Origin: a bacterium
GTDB lineage: Bacteria; AUK180
Reading direction: 5' to 3'
Length of the DNA: 64,000 bases
Assembly: GCA_023144005.1 (NCBI GenBank)
Contig: JAGLGN010000005.1
Coordinates: 90,749-154,748, forward strand
Shown in pieces: positions 50,291 through 58,187 of this stretch. Within the stretch, counting starts at the first letter, position 1, and each line of letters opens with the position of its first letter. The notes under the pieces were generated by a model that was given only the letters and a program-made list of their open reading frames with translations, ran no database searches and was not told the origin of the DNA. The position numbers were made by a program, and so were the translations under genes.

Positions 50291-50677
50291 TCAATAGTTT
50301 TCGTCTACTTCAATACTCAAATCATCCAATGCTTTCAGAACCCCTGTAAGGTTCGTTCTTTTTGCTTGAGAAAAGAAGTCTTCCAGGAGTATTTCCCCTT
50401 GAAACACCTTCGCGTTGACTATACCATTCTCAACCCTTTTCTGGATTTCATCTACTGATTCTCCATAAAGATTTTTGTCTACCGCAGCTATATCCAAAAA
50501 TACCTTGTCTCCTGTTTTTGGTCGCTCACCGCATTGAATCGAAAAACCAATTGGGAAATAATTACTAGGGATATTTATCATCTCTGCAATATTGTGTATA
50601 AAGGGACCAAAAAAACCATCAATTGCGATCCTCCCATGAAAATCACCGTACTGAACATGTGCGTCTCGAAAATCCAT
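50291..50677 (-). CDS. Hypothetical protein, 128 aa, downstream of the AAA/TOPRIM gene
   Basis: AGGAGGTAATTATG start; lies 10 bp after the AAA gene stop; no family recognised. Confidence 0.7.
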   Translation of the reverse strand: MDFRDAHVQYGDFHGRIAIDGFFGPFIHNIAEMINIPSNYFPIGFSIQCGERPKTGDKVFLDIAAVDKNLYGESVDEIQKRVENGIVNAKVFQGEILLEDFFSQAKRTNLTGVLKALDDLSIEVDENY

Positions 50678-50686
50678 AATTACCTC

Positions 50687-52402
50687 CTATGAATTATTGA
50701 AAATATCACTTATCTTTTCCATTAAGCCTATAGAGAACCGATTTTTTAGTAACTTATTTACTCTTACAGAATCGGTCAAAATCCAATCACACAACATCAT
50801 TTTGTTCAATTGTTGAATTTCCTTTGTTGCACCATACTCATCTGTCTCTTTTTTCAATGAATAAAAATCGTCCTTTGGAAAATCCGTGGGGACAGTAAGT
50901 AAGTTCTCTATCCCTCTTTTATAAAGGGTGTTTTCTATATTTCGAGGGATTCCCATCACATATAGATTTTCAGTTAGTTCCATGTCATTTTCATTCACAT
51001 CACAATCATATAACAAGATTACTTTTCGATTAACAAAAGAGGAATTAGCCAAAAGGAATTGCCTCACCTTATTAAGTGCACTTGCACCTGTAAATACGGC
51101 TCCTCCAGATTTATTCATTCTCCCTACCCATTTTATCTCGATATCCAGATTCAAATCTCTATATAAAGCTAATGCTTTCTTAAGATATTTCTCATCCGTT
51201 TCACCCTCAACAAAGACAATTGGTTTGTCATTACTCGATATAATGTCTACAGAAAAAGCGATTTCAGTACCTCTTTGAAAGTCCCAGGAAATAAATTCTG
51301 GAAATTCGGGGATATATACCTTACCCCCATCACTTTTTTTAAGAATAATCACTTTTTCTCGATTTTCAGTACTTCTTCCGTGAATAATAAATGGGGAGTG
51401 AGTTGCAATAAACATTTGTGATTGCTGTTTTCCCTCACTATCAGATAATAATGTTTTATAGAAATCAAGGATTTTCAACTGCCAATTAGGATGCATGCTA
51501 ATTTCAGGCTCATCAATTAGCGCAAAAGCTCCTTCATACCTTTTTAAATCTCGCAAAAAGAAACCTCCTCTATATACTATTTGTTTCTCTCCAGAACTTA
51601 GTGCATCAATACTCATTTCTCTGCCGTATTCTCTAAAATATATCTGCTTCTCATTTGGTAGGTTCATTATTCCAAGATATTCTTTTTCTTCAAACATGAC
51701 GTCAAAGGCTTTTGTAAACCTTTGCATTCGCAAGCCCTTTAACAAGTTATTATATTCCTCTTTTTGAATATTACCTTCTCTCGCATCACAATATTTCCTG
51801 ATGTCTTCATTGTCCAGAGTTTGAATATCTAACAACAGTTGCTTAATTTCTGTAGCTAAATTACTATTTGATTTAATGCTACTCAAACCTAAGGATTGAT
51901 CAATATCCATTGAAGATGAATTTTCAATTCGCGTAGAAGTAAAATTAACTTCAGTTGAAGCATATATTGATTTAAAGATTTTTTTTGCGTTTTGTTCCAT
52001 AAGATATTCAGCGATAAACGATTTCTTTTTACCATTGCAAAGGTAATGCACGGATATTTGATACTTCTCTTTTGAATAATCAAACCAAATTTCGATTTCA
52101 TTATTATCGATTTTCTTATCAAGCACTTTATTTGAAGTCACATTGGTCCTTAAAACAGCAATCTCTTCATCGGTCAATTCTAGAGTGAAGAATCTTTTCT
52201 CATTTTCAACATCCCTCGGTATATTTTTTGCGTAATAGAGATGTGAAAATTCATTGATCATTTCTAATAATAATGTCTTGCCGACTCCATTTTCTCCGGC
52301 AAAAATAATTGTATCAAATACTTTGTTATCATCGTCAAACAGTTTTAATTCTATATCTCCAAATAATTTATTATTTAAGAGAGCAATTTTTTTTATTTTC
52401 AT
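50687..52402 (-). CDS. OLD-family-like AAA ATPase with C-terminal TOPRIM domain
   Basis: Walker A 'FAGENGVGKTLLLEMI', signature 'LSSGEKQIV', Walker B 'FALIDEPEISMHPNWQ', 'MFIATHSPFIIHG', TOPRIM 'IVFVEGETDEKYLKKAL...VILLYDCDVNE'. ATG at 52402 follows GAGGAG; the tracked start at 52417 is a TTG. Confidence 0.9.
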   Translation of the reverse strand: MKIKKIALLNNKLFGDIELKLFDDDNKVFDTIIFAGENGVGKTLLLEMINEFSHLYYAKNIPRDVENEKRFFTLELTDEEIAVLRTNVTSNKVLDKKIDNNEIEIWFDYSKEKYQISVHYLCNGKKKSFIAEYLMEQNAKKIFKSIYASTEVNFTSTRIENSSSMDIDQSLGLSSIKSNSNLATEIKQLLLDIQTLDNEDIRKYCDAREGNIQKEEYNNLLKGLRMQRFTKAFDVMFEEKEYLGIMNLPNEKQIYFREYGREMSIDALSSGEKQIVYRGGFFLRDLKRYEGAFALIDEPEISMHPNWQLKILDFYKTLLSDSEGKQQSQMFIATHSPFIIHGRSTENREKVIILKKSDGGKVYIPEFPEFISWDFQRGTEIAFSVDIISSNDKPIVFVEGETDEKYLKKALALYRDLNLDIEIKWVGRMNKSGGAVFTGASALNKVRQFLLANSSFVNRKVILLYDCDVNENDMELTENLYVMGIPRNIENTLYKRGIENLLTVPTDFPKDDFYSLKKETDEYGATKEIQQLNKMMLCDWILTDSVRVNKLLKNRFSIGLMEKISDIFNNS

Positions 52403-52442
52403 ATTCGTTCTCCTCAAGCTCTAATATATTTGATCCCTTCTT

Positions 52443-52482
52443 CACATAATTGTCCATTGTCAACTGGGCATTGTTCATTTCT
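52443..52482 (+). repeat. Text-like pyrimidine-rich repeat tail between the PIN and AAA genes
   Basis: CACATAATTGTCCATTGTCAACTGGGCATTGTTCATTTC, next to the stop codon of a short coding remnant. Confidence 0.5.
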
Positions 52483-52533
52483 TCAAGACCCCTCCATAAT
52501 ACAGATCACTTCTTCGGTTAAATTTAAAAATTG
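52483..52533 (-). pseudogene. Remnant C-terminal coding tail 'QFLNLTEEVICIMEGS*' between the PIN and AAA genes
   Basis: Reverse complement reads CAATTTTTAAATTTAACCGAAGAAGTGATCTGTATTATGGAGGGGTCTTGA; resembles the TEExIxIVEG tails elsewhere in the island. Out of frame with the PIN CDS. Confidence 0.5.
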
Positions 52534-52558
52534 GGAAATATGTAAAATAGGAAATGAG

Positions 52559-53995
52559 TTATTCATCTTTTCCAATAATCTCGCTTACTCTTTCAAAGGT
52601 ACTCTTGCGATTGTATTTAATCTTAATCGCCCTATAATCTCTTATTGGTTTAAATAAATTTTTCCCCGTAATAATACATGAAATTTTCTCTATTTCTGAT
52701 TCTTCTAAGTCAGTAGGAAGATGAAGTAAGAAGGTAAATTCTTTCTCTTCATGTTGATGTCTGAATTCTTCACATTGAATTATTTTATCACTATGAGCTT
52801 CGTAAGGCCATGATTCTTTATAATAAAACGCGTTTCTATCTCTCTTTGGGGGTGCCAAAGAACTTAAATCAGGATAAGAAGAGGCTGAAAGATGATTACG
52901 TGCAATTTTAATGACCTCGGGTATTATTGCTTTTTCTTGTGATATCCATGCTCCTCTCGGAGCTTCCGTGGGTTTTGGTAAGGGTGATATTCTTGTAAAA
53001 TTCTGAAAATTATCTATCACTTCCTTTGAAGCAAATTGAATATTCCCAAGTAGTTTGAATTCTATCTCAAGATTTTCCACTGGGCTATTTCCATTATTCT
53101 TTAATTTATACATCATCCATAAATATCTTGATGATTGTGAAAATTCCCAATTAATATTCGAAAGCCATTTCTCTATATTCTCTATCCATCTAGGATATTC
53201 CTTCTCTATATATTCATCTATTTCTTTTAAAGTTGGTGGCTCGTAGGTTAATTTAAATGTCTCCTCGATTTTTTGCTCTTTCATTGCTTGGTCTTTCAAA
53301 TCTGAAAAGTCGTAAATTGGATATCTTTCTTTCAATTTTTCGATAATTTTTCCCTTTTCCTCTGGTGTGAGCTCTTCATAAATATCTACTTTAAATATTT
53401 CACAATCACCTAAGATTTCGGAACTTAATTCAACTTTCGGTAGAGGCATTCTTAGTTTTCTATTTTCGTCTTCCAAGTGCAAAATCCTCTTACTTAGATC
53501 ATCGTTTTCGGGAGGCAACAGCCAAGAATTAGGAATAGGGACATAATGAAGGTCGCAACTTGCGGCAGTCACCATTGGAATTGTATCATGTGTCAATAGA
53601 ATTATTTCATCTTCTTTATGTTTTTCTTGATACAATAGCGCCTCAGCAATTATTCTATCATCCGTTTTGCTCATATTAAGAATGCTATTTTGAATTGTTA
53701 ATTGATCTGAATGATACAGTGGACTAAATAGAAATATTGTCTTAATTTCATCTTTTGTAAAAGATAATTCCTTTTTCTCGTTAGTAATAATCTGTCTAAA
53801 AAAAGAATTTGCGGCACGAGCTCTCTTTGCTCTTCTATTATTCCCACTATTTTTTAACCTATCGATTTCCCCCTGAACAGGCCTAGAAATAAGAATTAAT
53901 ATTTCACTTGCATCTACAGCAATATCCTTCCATGGAATTTCCTTGTAGTCCCTGCATTGCAAAAAGAAGTTTGTGTCAATGAAAAATACTTTCAA
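52559..53995 (-). CDS. PIN-domain nuclease with a large uncharacterised C-terminal region (start adjusted to TTG at 53995)
   Basis: 'KVFFIDTNFFLQ', 'RPVQGEIDRL', 'KTDDRIIAEALLYQ', 'ILLTHDTIPMVTAA' give the PIN acidic residues. GGAGGGA lies 5 nt before TTG, which overlaps the upstream gene's TGA. Confidence 0.85.
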   Translation of the reverse strand: MKVFFIDTNFFLQCRDYKEIPWKDIAVDASEILILISRPVQGEIDRLKNSGNNRRAKRARAANSFFRQIITNEKKELSFTKDEIKTIFLFSPLYHSDQLTIQNSILNMSKTDDRIIAEALLYQEKHKEDEIILLTHDTIPMVTAASCDLHYVPIPNSWLLPPENDDLSKRILHLEDENRKLRMPLPKVELSSEILGDCEIFKVDIYEELTPEEKGKIIEKLKERYPIYDFSDLKDQAMKEQKIEETFKLTYEPPTLKEIDEYIEKEYPRWIENIEKWLSNINWEFSQSSRYLWMMYKLKNNGNSPVENLEIEFKLLGNIQFASKEVIDNFQNFTRISPLPKPTEAPRGAWISQEKAIIPEVIKIARNHLSASSYPDLSSLAPPKRDRNAFYYKESWPYEAHSDKIIQCEEFRHQHEEKEFTFLLHLPTDLEESEIEKISCIITGKNLFKPIRDYRAIKIKYNRKSTFERVSEIIGKDE

Positions 53996-54426
53996 ATATT
54001 TCCCTCCACAATCCGAATTTCTTCTTCTGTCAATTTTGTTCTGTTCCCCCATAAGTCTTTTCGCATTGCTTTTGTAGTGCTTATAAAGGTACTCTCACTT
54101 GGAGATTCAATGAAGTTCTTCAACGATATTATCACATCATCAGAAGAATAAAGAAGTTCGTGATAGTAGTATTCTTTTACGGTATTAAAGTAGTATTCCG
54201 AATTTGTCTGATCAGAGGCTTGATGTATCGAAAAGTATTCTTTCTTCTTAATATCAAGAGAGCAAGCCATGAAAATCAGCAGGTTCTTATAATGTTCGGA
54301 TTTGATTTCATTAAGCCTTTGTGCCAATATCGTTTTCTTTTCCAGTTGGTTCCTAATAATTACAGAAGTAATTCCTCCCAAGCCCAAAGAAGTAACAATT
54401 GTAATCAATATTTGAAAAGTATTCAT
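53992..54426 (-). CDS. Small N-terminally anchored membrane protein ending in 'LTEEEIRIVEGNI'
   Basis: One N-terminal TM helix; ATGA overlap with the upstream micro-ORF and TTGA overlap with the PIN gene. Confidence 0.75.
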   Translation of the reverse strand: MNTFQILITIVTSLGLGGITSVIIRNQLEKKTILAQRLNEIKSEHYKNLLIFMACSLDIKKKEYFSIHQASDQTNSEYYFNTVKEYYYHELLYSSDDVIISLKNFIESPSESTFISTTKAMRKDLWGNRTKLTEEEIRIVEGNI

Positions 54427-54512
54427 TTATCTAAGCTCCCCTCCATAATCCTAATTTCATCGTCCGGAAATCCATACAATTCATAAACGAGTTTATCGAT
54501 CTTCTTATCCAT
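54423..54512 (-). CDS. 29-aa micro-ORF MDKKIDKLVYELYGFPDDEIRIMEGSLDK (restriction-modification C-terminal-tail-like)
   Basis: Absent from the ORF track. GGGAG ribosome-binding site, ATG at 54512; its TGA overlaps the next gene's ATG. The sequence resembles type IIG/Eco57I-like C-terminal tails. Confidence 0.6.
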   Translation of the reverse strand: MDKKIDKLVYELYGFPDDEIRIMEGSLDK

Positions 54513-54561
54513 TTTTCACTCCCTCTCCCTCCCCATTTCCTGCTCTGTTGGAGATTCTAAT

Positions 54562-54597
54562 ATGGGGACGGTGGTTGATATTGTTGACATAATTTCA
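54562..54597 (-). repeat. Inverted REP-like copy at the right side of the island
   Basis: Reverse complement TGAAATTATGTCAACAATATCAACCACCGTCCCCAT aligns with ATTTTGCAACAAATGCAACGACCGTCCCC at 49590. Confidence 0.6.
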
Positions 54598-54742
54598 GGA
54601 GTTATATTTATATTTCTCATTCTCTCCCACTTAATCTGATAGAAAAGAGAATTGAAATGTTTCATTGCGCGCCTCCACTCCAAGTATTTGTTTGTACTTG
54701 TATAAGTTTACATCTTTTCAGAGGTTTTATCAAGTGAGTGAA

Positions 54743-55080
54743 GCTTGTCCCATATCTTATTTCGCTCCAGCGTTCTATTTTATTAACAAACGATTTGAAT
54801 GGGACAAACGAAATACCAACCGGTTACGGATGTGAATAATGTGTGACGTTTCATTTGAAAAAATCAGCTATCAGTTTCTCTTACTCCCCTCCACCCTAAC
54901 CTCCAACCTCTATCCTCTAACCTCTGCGAAGCATAACCTTTCAACTTTTGAACAATCTTCTCTGCTTCGCACTTCGTACTTCTGCTTCGCTTGTGCCTTG
55001 TCCCTTCCCCGCTATTCCACTGGGTCCACTTGTACCTGGGTCCACTGCGCTGCGTGTTGCTTGTGCTCTGCAAAGCATTC
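54743..55080 (+). repeat. Composite dispersed repeat, copy D (long head and tail)
   Basis: TTGTCCCATATCTTATTTCGCTCCAGCGTTCTATTTTATT...ACGAAATACCAACCGGTTACGGATGTGAATAATGTGTGACGTTTC ... CCACTTGTACCTGGGTCCACTGCG. Confidence 0.8.
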
Positions 55081-55162
55081 ACCCAAGCGCATCGCGCTTG
55101 ATATATCCTCTCTTTTCATTTATAATAGTAATTGTAGGAAAGGAACGCTCCTATTTGAATAA

Positions 55163-55519
55163 TTGGAGGAAGAAATGGTCATAAGAAAACACTTTGCTGA
55201 AGTTGAATTAGAAAAAGTTGACATGGAGGGCGCGACAGGCACTTCGATCAGATGGCTGATAGCGAAGAAGGACGGTGCGGAGAACTTCGCGATGAGGATG
55301 TTCGAGCTGGAGAAGGACGCCCATACCCCTGAGCATGTGCATGAATGGGAGCATGAGGTATTCGTTCTGGAGGGCAGCGGCGTTCTGGCAACAGAGGACG
55401 GCGATTTTTCTCTGAATCCGAATGATTTCGCTTTCGTTCCCGATATGCGTCTACATCAATTTAGAAATACTGGAGATGGGGTATTTAAATTCCTCTGCGT
55501 GGTGCCGATAAAAGAATGA
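55163..55519 (+). CDS. Cupin-domain protein
   Basis: 'HTPEHVHEWEHEVFVLEGSGVLATEDGDFSLNPNDFAFVPDMRLHQFRN'. Confidence 0.9.
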   Translation: MEEEMVIRKHFAEVELEKVDMEGATGTSIRWLIAKKDGAENFAMRMFELEKDAHTPEHVHEWEHEVFVLEGSGVLATEDGDFSLNPNDFAFVPDMRLHQFRNTGDGVFKFLCVVPIKE

Positions 55520-56178
55520 TCGAACTCAAAAATGTTTCTGTCGTTTTCGAAAGAGATATTTTCGCATTAAAAAATGTGAATGCCTCCGTGAACAGCGGAG
55601 ATTTTCTCTTTCTGCTTGGTCCTTCAGGTGCAGGAAAGACAACGCTATTAAGACTTCTGTACAAAGATATCACCCCCACTTCAGGGAAGATCATTTTTGG
55701 CGGGACCGATCTGGAGAAGCTTCCGATAAGAAAACTCCCCTTTTTCAGGAGAAAGATCGGTATCGTCTTTCAGGATTTCAAGCTTCTTTATGACAGGACA
55801 GTTTTTGAAAATATCGAATTTGCCATGTTCGCGCTCGGGCATCGGCCAAGTTACATCCGGCGAAGGGTGAAAGAGGTTCTAAGACTTCTTAAGCTTAACG
55901 GCAAAGAGCACTTATTCCCTCATCATCTTTCAGGCGGCGAGCAGCAGAGAGTTGCCATTGCCAGGGCGATTTCAAATTCGCCTCTGGTACTTATCGCGGA
56001 CGAGCCCACCGGCAATCTTGACGATGCGATAAGCATTGATATCATTAAGGAGTTCAGGGAATTGAATCTATTGGGGATGACCGTGATCGTCGCGACACAT
56101 GATGAGCGGCTGGCCGAGCTGGTCTCCAATCACAGAAGTCTCTTTTTGAAAGATGGCGAGGTACTCGGCAGTGATTAA
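55516..56178 (+). CDS. ftsE: Cell division ATP-binding protein FtsE
   Basis: 'LGPSGAGKTTLLRLLYKDITPTSGKI', 'LSGGEQQRVAIARAISNSPLVLIADEPTGNLD'; followed by ftsX. Confidence 0.94.
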   Translation: MIELKNVSVVFERDIFALKNVNASVNSGDFLFLLGPSGAGKTTLLRLLYKDITPTSGKIIFGGTDLEKLPIRKLPFFRRKIGIVFQDFKLLYDRTVFENIEFAMFALGHRPSYIRRRVKEVLRLLKLNGKEHLFPHHLSGGEQQRVAIARAISNSPLVLIADEPTGNLDDAISIDIIKEFRELNLLGMTVIVATHDERLAELVSNHRSLFLKDGEVLGSD

Positions 56179-57031
56179 AAACCTGGCATATTTCATTAGA
56201 GAAGGCACAAAGAATATCATCAGGAATTCTTCCGTTACTGTCATTTCAGTCACTCTGATCTCAATATCACTTTTTATCATCGGAGTAATGTTCTCCATCT
56301 TCAACACCGTCGAGCTCCTCATTGATAATCTGAGCTCTTCACCATCGCTGATATTCTATATCAAGGAGACGGCAACTATCACTGAAAGAGAAGACCTCAT
56401 GACACGGCTTGAAGAGGAGCAAGCGGTCAAACGTGTGGAATTCCTGAACAAAGACGATGTCTTTTCAAAGATCAAGGACGATGAAAATATCGAGGACCTG
56501 ATTGAGATCTACGGCAAGGATATCCTTCCGGAAGCAATATGGGCATTTACAAAGGGATCGGTCAAGCCGGACGATCTGGCTGCCATATACGGGAGATTCA
56601 AAGATCATCAGGCGGTTGAAAGCTCGACCCTTCAGAAGCAATTGAGCGATCTGGTAATGTATTTGAAAAACTTCGGGAGCGCGATCTTTATTCTATTTTC
56701 ACTCTTGGTGGTACTCATCGTCGGGAATGCGATCCGGCTATCGGTTTTTACCAAGGATCAGGAGATCTATTTAAAAAGATTGATCGGCGCGACTGAAACC
56801 TTTGTCCGCTTTCCCTTTATGGTGGAGGGTATCTTAAAAGGCCTGATCGGCGGAGTGGTGGCGGATCTTTTCTTTCTCCCATTATACCTTTTTAAAAACT
56901 CTATCTTTCCGCCTGAAATATTTTCGCGTTTTACCCTGATCTCCCCTATTCAAGCGATCTATATGATTATAATTGGAGGCGTTTTCGGATGGCTGGGTTC
57001 GCTCATTTCCGCAAAGATTTATTTAAAGTGA
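56153..57031 (+). CDS. ftsX: Cell division protein FtsX
   Basis: 'FIREGTKNIIRNSSVTVISVTLISISLFIIGVMF', 'IEIYGKDILPEAI', C-terminal TM helices. Confidence 0.93.
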   Translation: MARYSAVIKNLAYFIREGTKNIIRNSSVTVISVTLISISLFIIGVMFSIFNTVELLIDNLSSSPSLIFYIKETATITEREDLMTRLEEEQAVKRVEFLNKDDVFSKIKDDENIEDLIEIYGKDILPEAIWAFTKGSVKPDDLAAIYGRFKDHQAVESSTLQKQLSDLVMYLKNFGSAIFILFSLLVVLIVGNAIRLSVFTKDQEIYLKRLIGATETFVRFPFMVEGILKGLIGGVVADLFFLPLYLFKNSIFPPEIFSRFTLISPIQAIYMIIIGGVFGWLGSLISAKIYLK

Positions 57032-58185
57032 TCGTATATCCCTTGTTGGGGTTGATGATCTTTTCCGCGGGCTCAATGGATAATTATAAAAAAGAACTGA
57101 AGGATGTGGAAAAAGAGATCAAGAAGAATGAAGAGCTCATCAAAAATGCGTCCCGTAAGGAAAATGTAACCCTTTCAGATATCGAACACATCGATCATGA
57201 ATTAGAAAAATCAAAGAAGGAAATGAACCGATATTTACGAGAAGTGCGTAAATTGAATTCCGAAATAGGGAAAATGGGCCAACAGATCCGGCAATTGGAA
57301 AAGGATTTTCTCCTGATCAAGGGGAAGGTAAGGGCGGCGCTCGGCAAGTGGTATGCGCTGGGAACAATGCAGAAGTCCTACTCTGCCTTCTTTGCGTATG
57401 ATTTTGACAAGAATGTCTTGAAATATGAGGTTTTACGGCGACTGAACGAAAAGAACCGCAAATATGTCCGTCAATTGCTTAAGACCAAAGAAGAATTAGT
57501 ACAGAAGAACGATGAGTACAGCATACGCTCAAATCAGATACAGAAGGTCAGGAAGCTGGTGGAATTGAAGTCCAGTAATATCGAGAATGAAAAGGATCTG
57601 AAGAACACATATCTGGGAAAATTAAAAAAGGAAAAGAACCGCTATCGTGATTATCTTGTGGGACTGGAAGAGAAAAAGAACAAGATCAATAGGCAGATAA
57701 AGGATATGATCCGCAAGGAAATGGAAAAAAGGAGAAATGCGGAGGCAAAGACGGTCGCAAAGAAAGACCTCGGAAAGATAAGCAGTATCATCGCGGCCTA
57801 TAAGATCAAATTGAATCTTAATATTTCCGGCAAGATCGTGTCCAGGTTCGGTAAATCCGTCAATAAGGAATTCGGCATATCGATCAATAATGACGGTATT
57901 GAGCTTGAAAAAGTAGAAAATGAGCTCTTCTCCCCCATATCGGGGAAGATTATTTTTTCAGATTGGCTTAAGGGGAAGGGAAATGTTATAATCATTTCAG
58001 TGGATGAGCGTTTTGCCGCGGTCTTCGCGAATTTGAGCGAAGTCTATGTGTCAAAAGGCCAGGAGATAAAAAAGAGCGACCTCCTGGGAAAGGTCATGGC
58101 TGATCACGGAGGAAAGAACGTCCTCTACTTCAGCACATGGATCGACGGCAATCCCTTCGATCCGGAATTGTTAATAATGAGGTAA
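56989..58185 (+). CDS. EnvC-like murein hydrolase activator (coiled coil plus degenerate LytM)
   Basis: Long coiled coil; C-terminal LytM-like 'LFSPISGKIIFSDWLKGKGNVIIISVDERFAAVFANLSEVYVSKGQEIKKSDLLGKV'; downstream of ftsEX. Confidence 0.85.
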   Translation: MAGFAHFRKDLFKVIVYPLLGLMIFSAGSMDNYKKELKDVEKEIKKNEELIKNASRKENVTLSDIEHIDHELEKSKKEMNRYLREVRKLNSEIGKMGQQIRQLEKDFLLIKGKVRAALGKWYALGTMQKSYSAFFAYDFDKNVLKYEVLRRLNEKNRKYVRQLLKTKEELVQKNDEYSIRSNQIQKVRKLVELKSSNIENEKDLKNTYLGKLKKEKNRYRDYLVGLEEKKNKINRQIKDMIRKEMEKRRNAEAKTVAKKDLGKISSIIAAYKIKLNLNISGKIVSRFGKSVNKEFGISINNDGIELEKVENELFSPISGKIIFSDWLKGKGNVIIISVDERFAAVFANLSEVYVSKGQEIKKSDLLGKVMADHGGKNVLYFSTWIDGNPFDPELLIMR

Positions 58186-58187
58186 TA

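Noticed and set aside
54839-55184. 107-aa, 78-aa and 72-aa ORFs over 54.84-55.18 kb
   Set aside because: They lie entirely in composite repeat copy D; low-complexity translation products.
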